Shown here piece after piece: positions 5,496-6,323 of a DNA stretch of 6,323 nucleotides. Every line of letters starts with the position of its first letter. Within the stretch, counting starts at the first letter, position 1. The DNA is taken from positions 1-6,323 of the forward strand of contig CAJLYN010000135.1 of NCBI GenBank assembly GCA_905210875.1, read 5' to 3'. The stretch is from an uncultured Bacteroides sp. (GTDB lineage Bacteria; Bacteroidota; Bacteroidia; Bacteroidales; UBA11471). Both the position numbers and the translations under genes were made by a program. Below the pieces are notes generated by a model that was not told where the DNA came from, did no database searches, and worked only from the letters and a program-made list of their open reading frames with translations.

Positions 5496-6263
5496 ATGGA
5501 AAAACTCATACTTGTTAAGGTGGGCGGGAAAATCGTCGAAGAGCCCGATACCCTGCAACGTCTGTTGCACGACTTCACCGCCATCGAAGGACATAAACTG
5601 TTGGTGCATGGCGGTGGCCGTTCGGCTACCAAGGTAGCCGAGCAGTTGGGCATACCCAGCCGTATGGTTGGTGGGCGCCGCATCACCGATGCCGATATGT
5701 TGCGCGTTGTAACCATGGTCTACGGAGGTCTGGTCAATAAGAACATCGTCGCCGGCCTGCAAGCCCTTGGCGTTGACGCCCTCGGCATGACCGGTGCCGA
5801 CTTGGACATTCTCCGCTCGGAAAAACGTCCCGTCAAGGAGGTTGACTATGGTTATGTCGGCGACGTCAAGGTAGCCCGTGGCGATAAGTTGGCACGACTC
5901 ATTAAAGATGGAGTCGTGCCCGTACTGGCACCTCTTACCCATGATGGCCATGGGCAACTGTTCAATACCAATGCCGACACCATTGCCGGTGAGGCTGCCA
6001 AGGCTTTGGCACCCTACTTCGATGTAACGCTCGTATATTGTTTTGAGAAAAAGGGCGTGTTGCGCGACGAGAACAACGACGAGAGCGTGATACCTTCTAT
6101 CGACCGACCGATGTTCGATGCCCTTGTGGCCGACGGTGTGGTGCAGGGAGGTATGATACCCAAACTCGAAAATGCCTTTGAAGCCATATCGGCCGGCGTG
6201 AAAGAGGTTGTCATTACCAGGGCCGATGCCATCTTGTCGGGTGGAACCCGCATTGTGCGGTAG
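5496..6263 (+). CDS. argB: N-acylglutamate kinase (acetyl- or succinylglutamate kinase)
   Basis: ArgB phosphorylates the gamma-carboxyl of N-acyl-glutamate with ATP, the second step of arginine synthesis, in the cytoplasm. The 255-residue amino-acid-kinase fold shows KVGGK (8-12, catalytic K8), HGGG (38-41), GRRITDA (60-66, substrate Arg), the NTNAD segment (158-162), and GGMIPKLENA (218-227, with phosphate-contacting K223). E. coli ArgB has 258 residues. The Asp in the E. coli SDVSG motif (D162), which orients the two lysines, appears here as Glu184 in CFEKKG. The ATG at 5496 is chosen because strand 1 (LILVKVGG) begins at once; the ATG at 5427 would lie inside prfB. The 13-bp gap after prfB, with no promoter or Shine-Dalgarno, suggests one operon, ended by the palindrome at 6282. 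As Bacteroides species use N-succinyl intermediates, the substrate may be N-succinylglutamate. No arginine-feedback N-terminal helix extension is present. Confidence 0.95.
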   Translation: MEKLILVKVGGKIVEEPDTLQRLLHDFTAIEGHKLLVHGGGRSATKVAEQLGIPSRMVGGRRITDADMLRVVTMVYGGLVNKNIVAGLQALGVDALGMTGADLDILRSEKRPVKEVDYGYVGDVKVARGDKLARLIKDGVVPVLAPLTHDGHGQLFNTNADTIAGEAAKALAPYFDVTLVYCFEKKGVLRDENNDESVIPSIDRPMFDALVADGVVQGGMIPKLENAFEAISAGVKEVVITRADAILSGGTRIVR

Positions 6264-6281
6264 AGTGTCGACCTTGTTATA

Positions 6282-6323
6282 GAAAGCGAGGGGGAAGAAA
6301 AATTTTTCTTCCCCCTCGCTTTC
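6282..6323. terminator. 42-bp perfect palindrome, likely terminator after argB
   Basis: GAAAGCGAGGGGGAAGAAAAA (6282-6302, 21 bases) is the exact reverse complement of 6303-6323. It starts 18 bp after the argB stop and runs to the edge of the window; base 6281 (A) might pair with the next base outside. The centre is AAAAATTTTT, so the real loop would be a few A/T bases above a GC-rich stem (GCGAGGGGGAAG). The symmetry suits a bidirectional terminator, perhaps facing a convergent gene beyond the window. Whether a T-run follows cannot be seen. Confidence 0.75.

Noticed and set aside
4598..5716. 372-codon open frame on the minus strand opposite prfB and argB
   Set aside because: It is a shadow of two firmly identified genes; its translation shows no family motif, and long antisense frames are common in coding sequence of this base composition.

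Overview
The window looks like a chromosomal segment of a Bacteroidota (Bacteroidales-type) bacterium. Four gene starts are preceded by the Bacteroides-type -7 element (TAnnTTTG), three of them as exact matches and one with a single mismatch. No start has a Shine-Dalgarno sequence; the leaders are A/T-rich. There is a short secreted beta-barrel protein ending in Phe, and the ArgB and RF2 sequences have Bacteroidales-like features. Genus and species cannot be fixed from the sequence alone.

Layout, left to right. Positions 1-753 hold the 3' part of a family 2 glycosyltransferase that starts outside the window. Positions 841-1869 hold a second, complete family 2 glycosyltransferase on the same strand with its own candidate promoter, so the left edge is probably the end of a surface-glycan locus. 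Positions 2015-2857 encode a secreted, probably outer-membrane beta-barrel protein of unknown function; its promoter lies inside a perfect 9-bp dyad and its leader has a second small hairpin. This gene converges on a minus-strand M20 metallo-deacylase (3995-2931), with a bidirectional hairpin terminator between them. A 376-bp divergent intergenic region (3996-4371) carries a candidate promoter for each direction. prfB (peptide chain release factor 2, 4372-5482) is read through an intact programmed +1 frameshift at codon 22. argB (N-acyl-glutamate kinase, 5496-6263) follows 13 bp later, probably in the same operon. A 42-bp perfect palindrome ends the window and is a likely terminator for argB.

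Functionally there are three parts: surface glycan and envelope (two glycosyltransferases and the barrel protein), translation termination (prfB, autoregulated by frameshifting), and arginine biosynthesis (argB, probably also the ArgE-like M20 enzyme). In Bacteroides relatives the arginine pathway is known to run through N-succinyl intermediates, and the two arginine-type genes here fit that scheme, although substrate choice cannot be read from sequence alone.

I found no mobile element, CRISPR array, tRNA, rRNA or defence module, and no convincing new multi-gene system. The best items for a second look are the prfB recoding site in a genome that otherwise shows no Shine-Dalgarno use, the dyad over the barrel-gene promoter, the Glu-for-Asp change at the ArgB active site, and the terminal palindrome.
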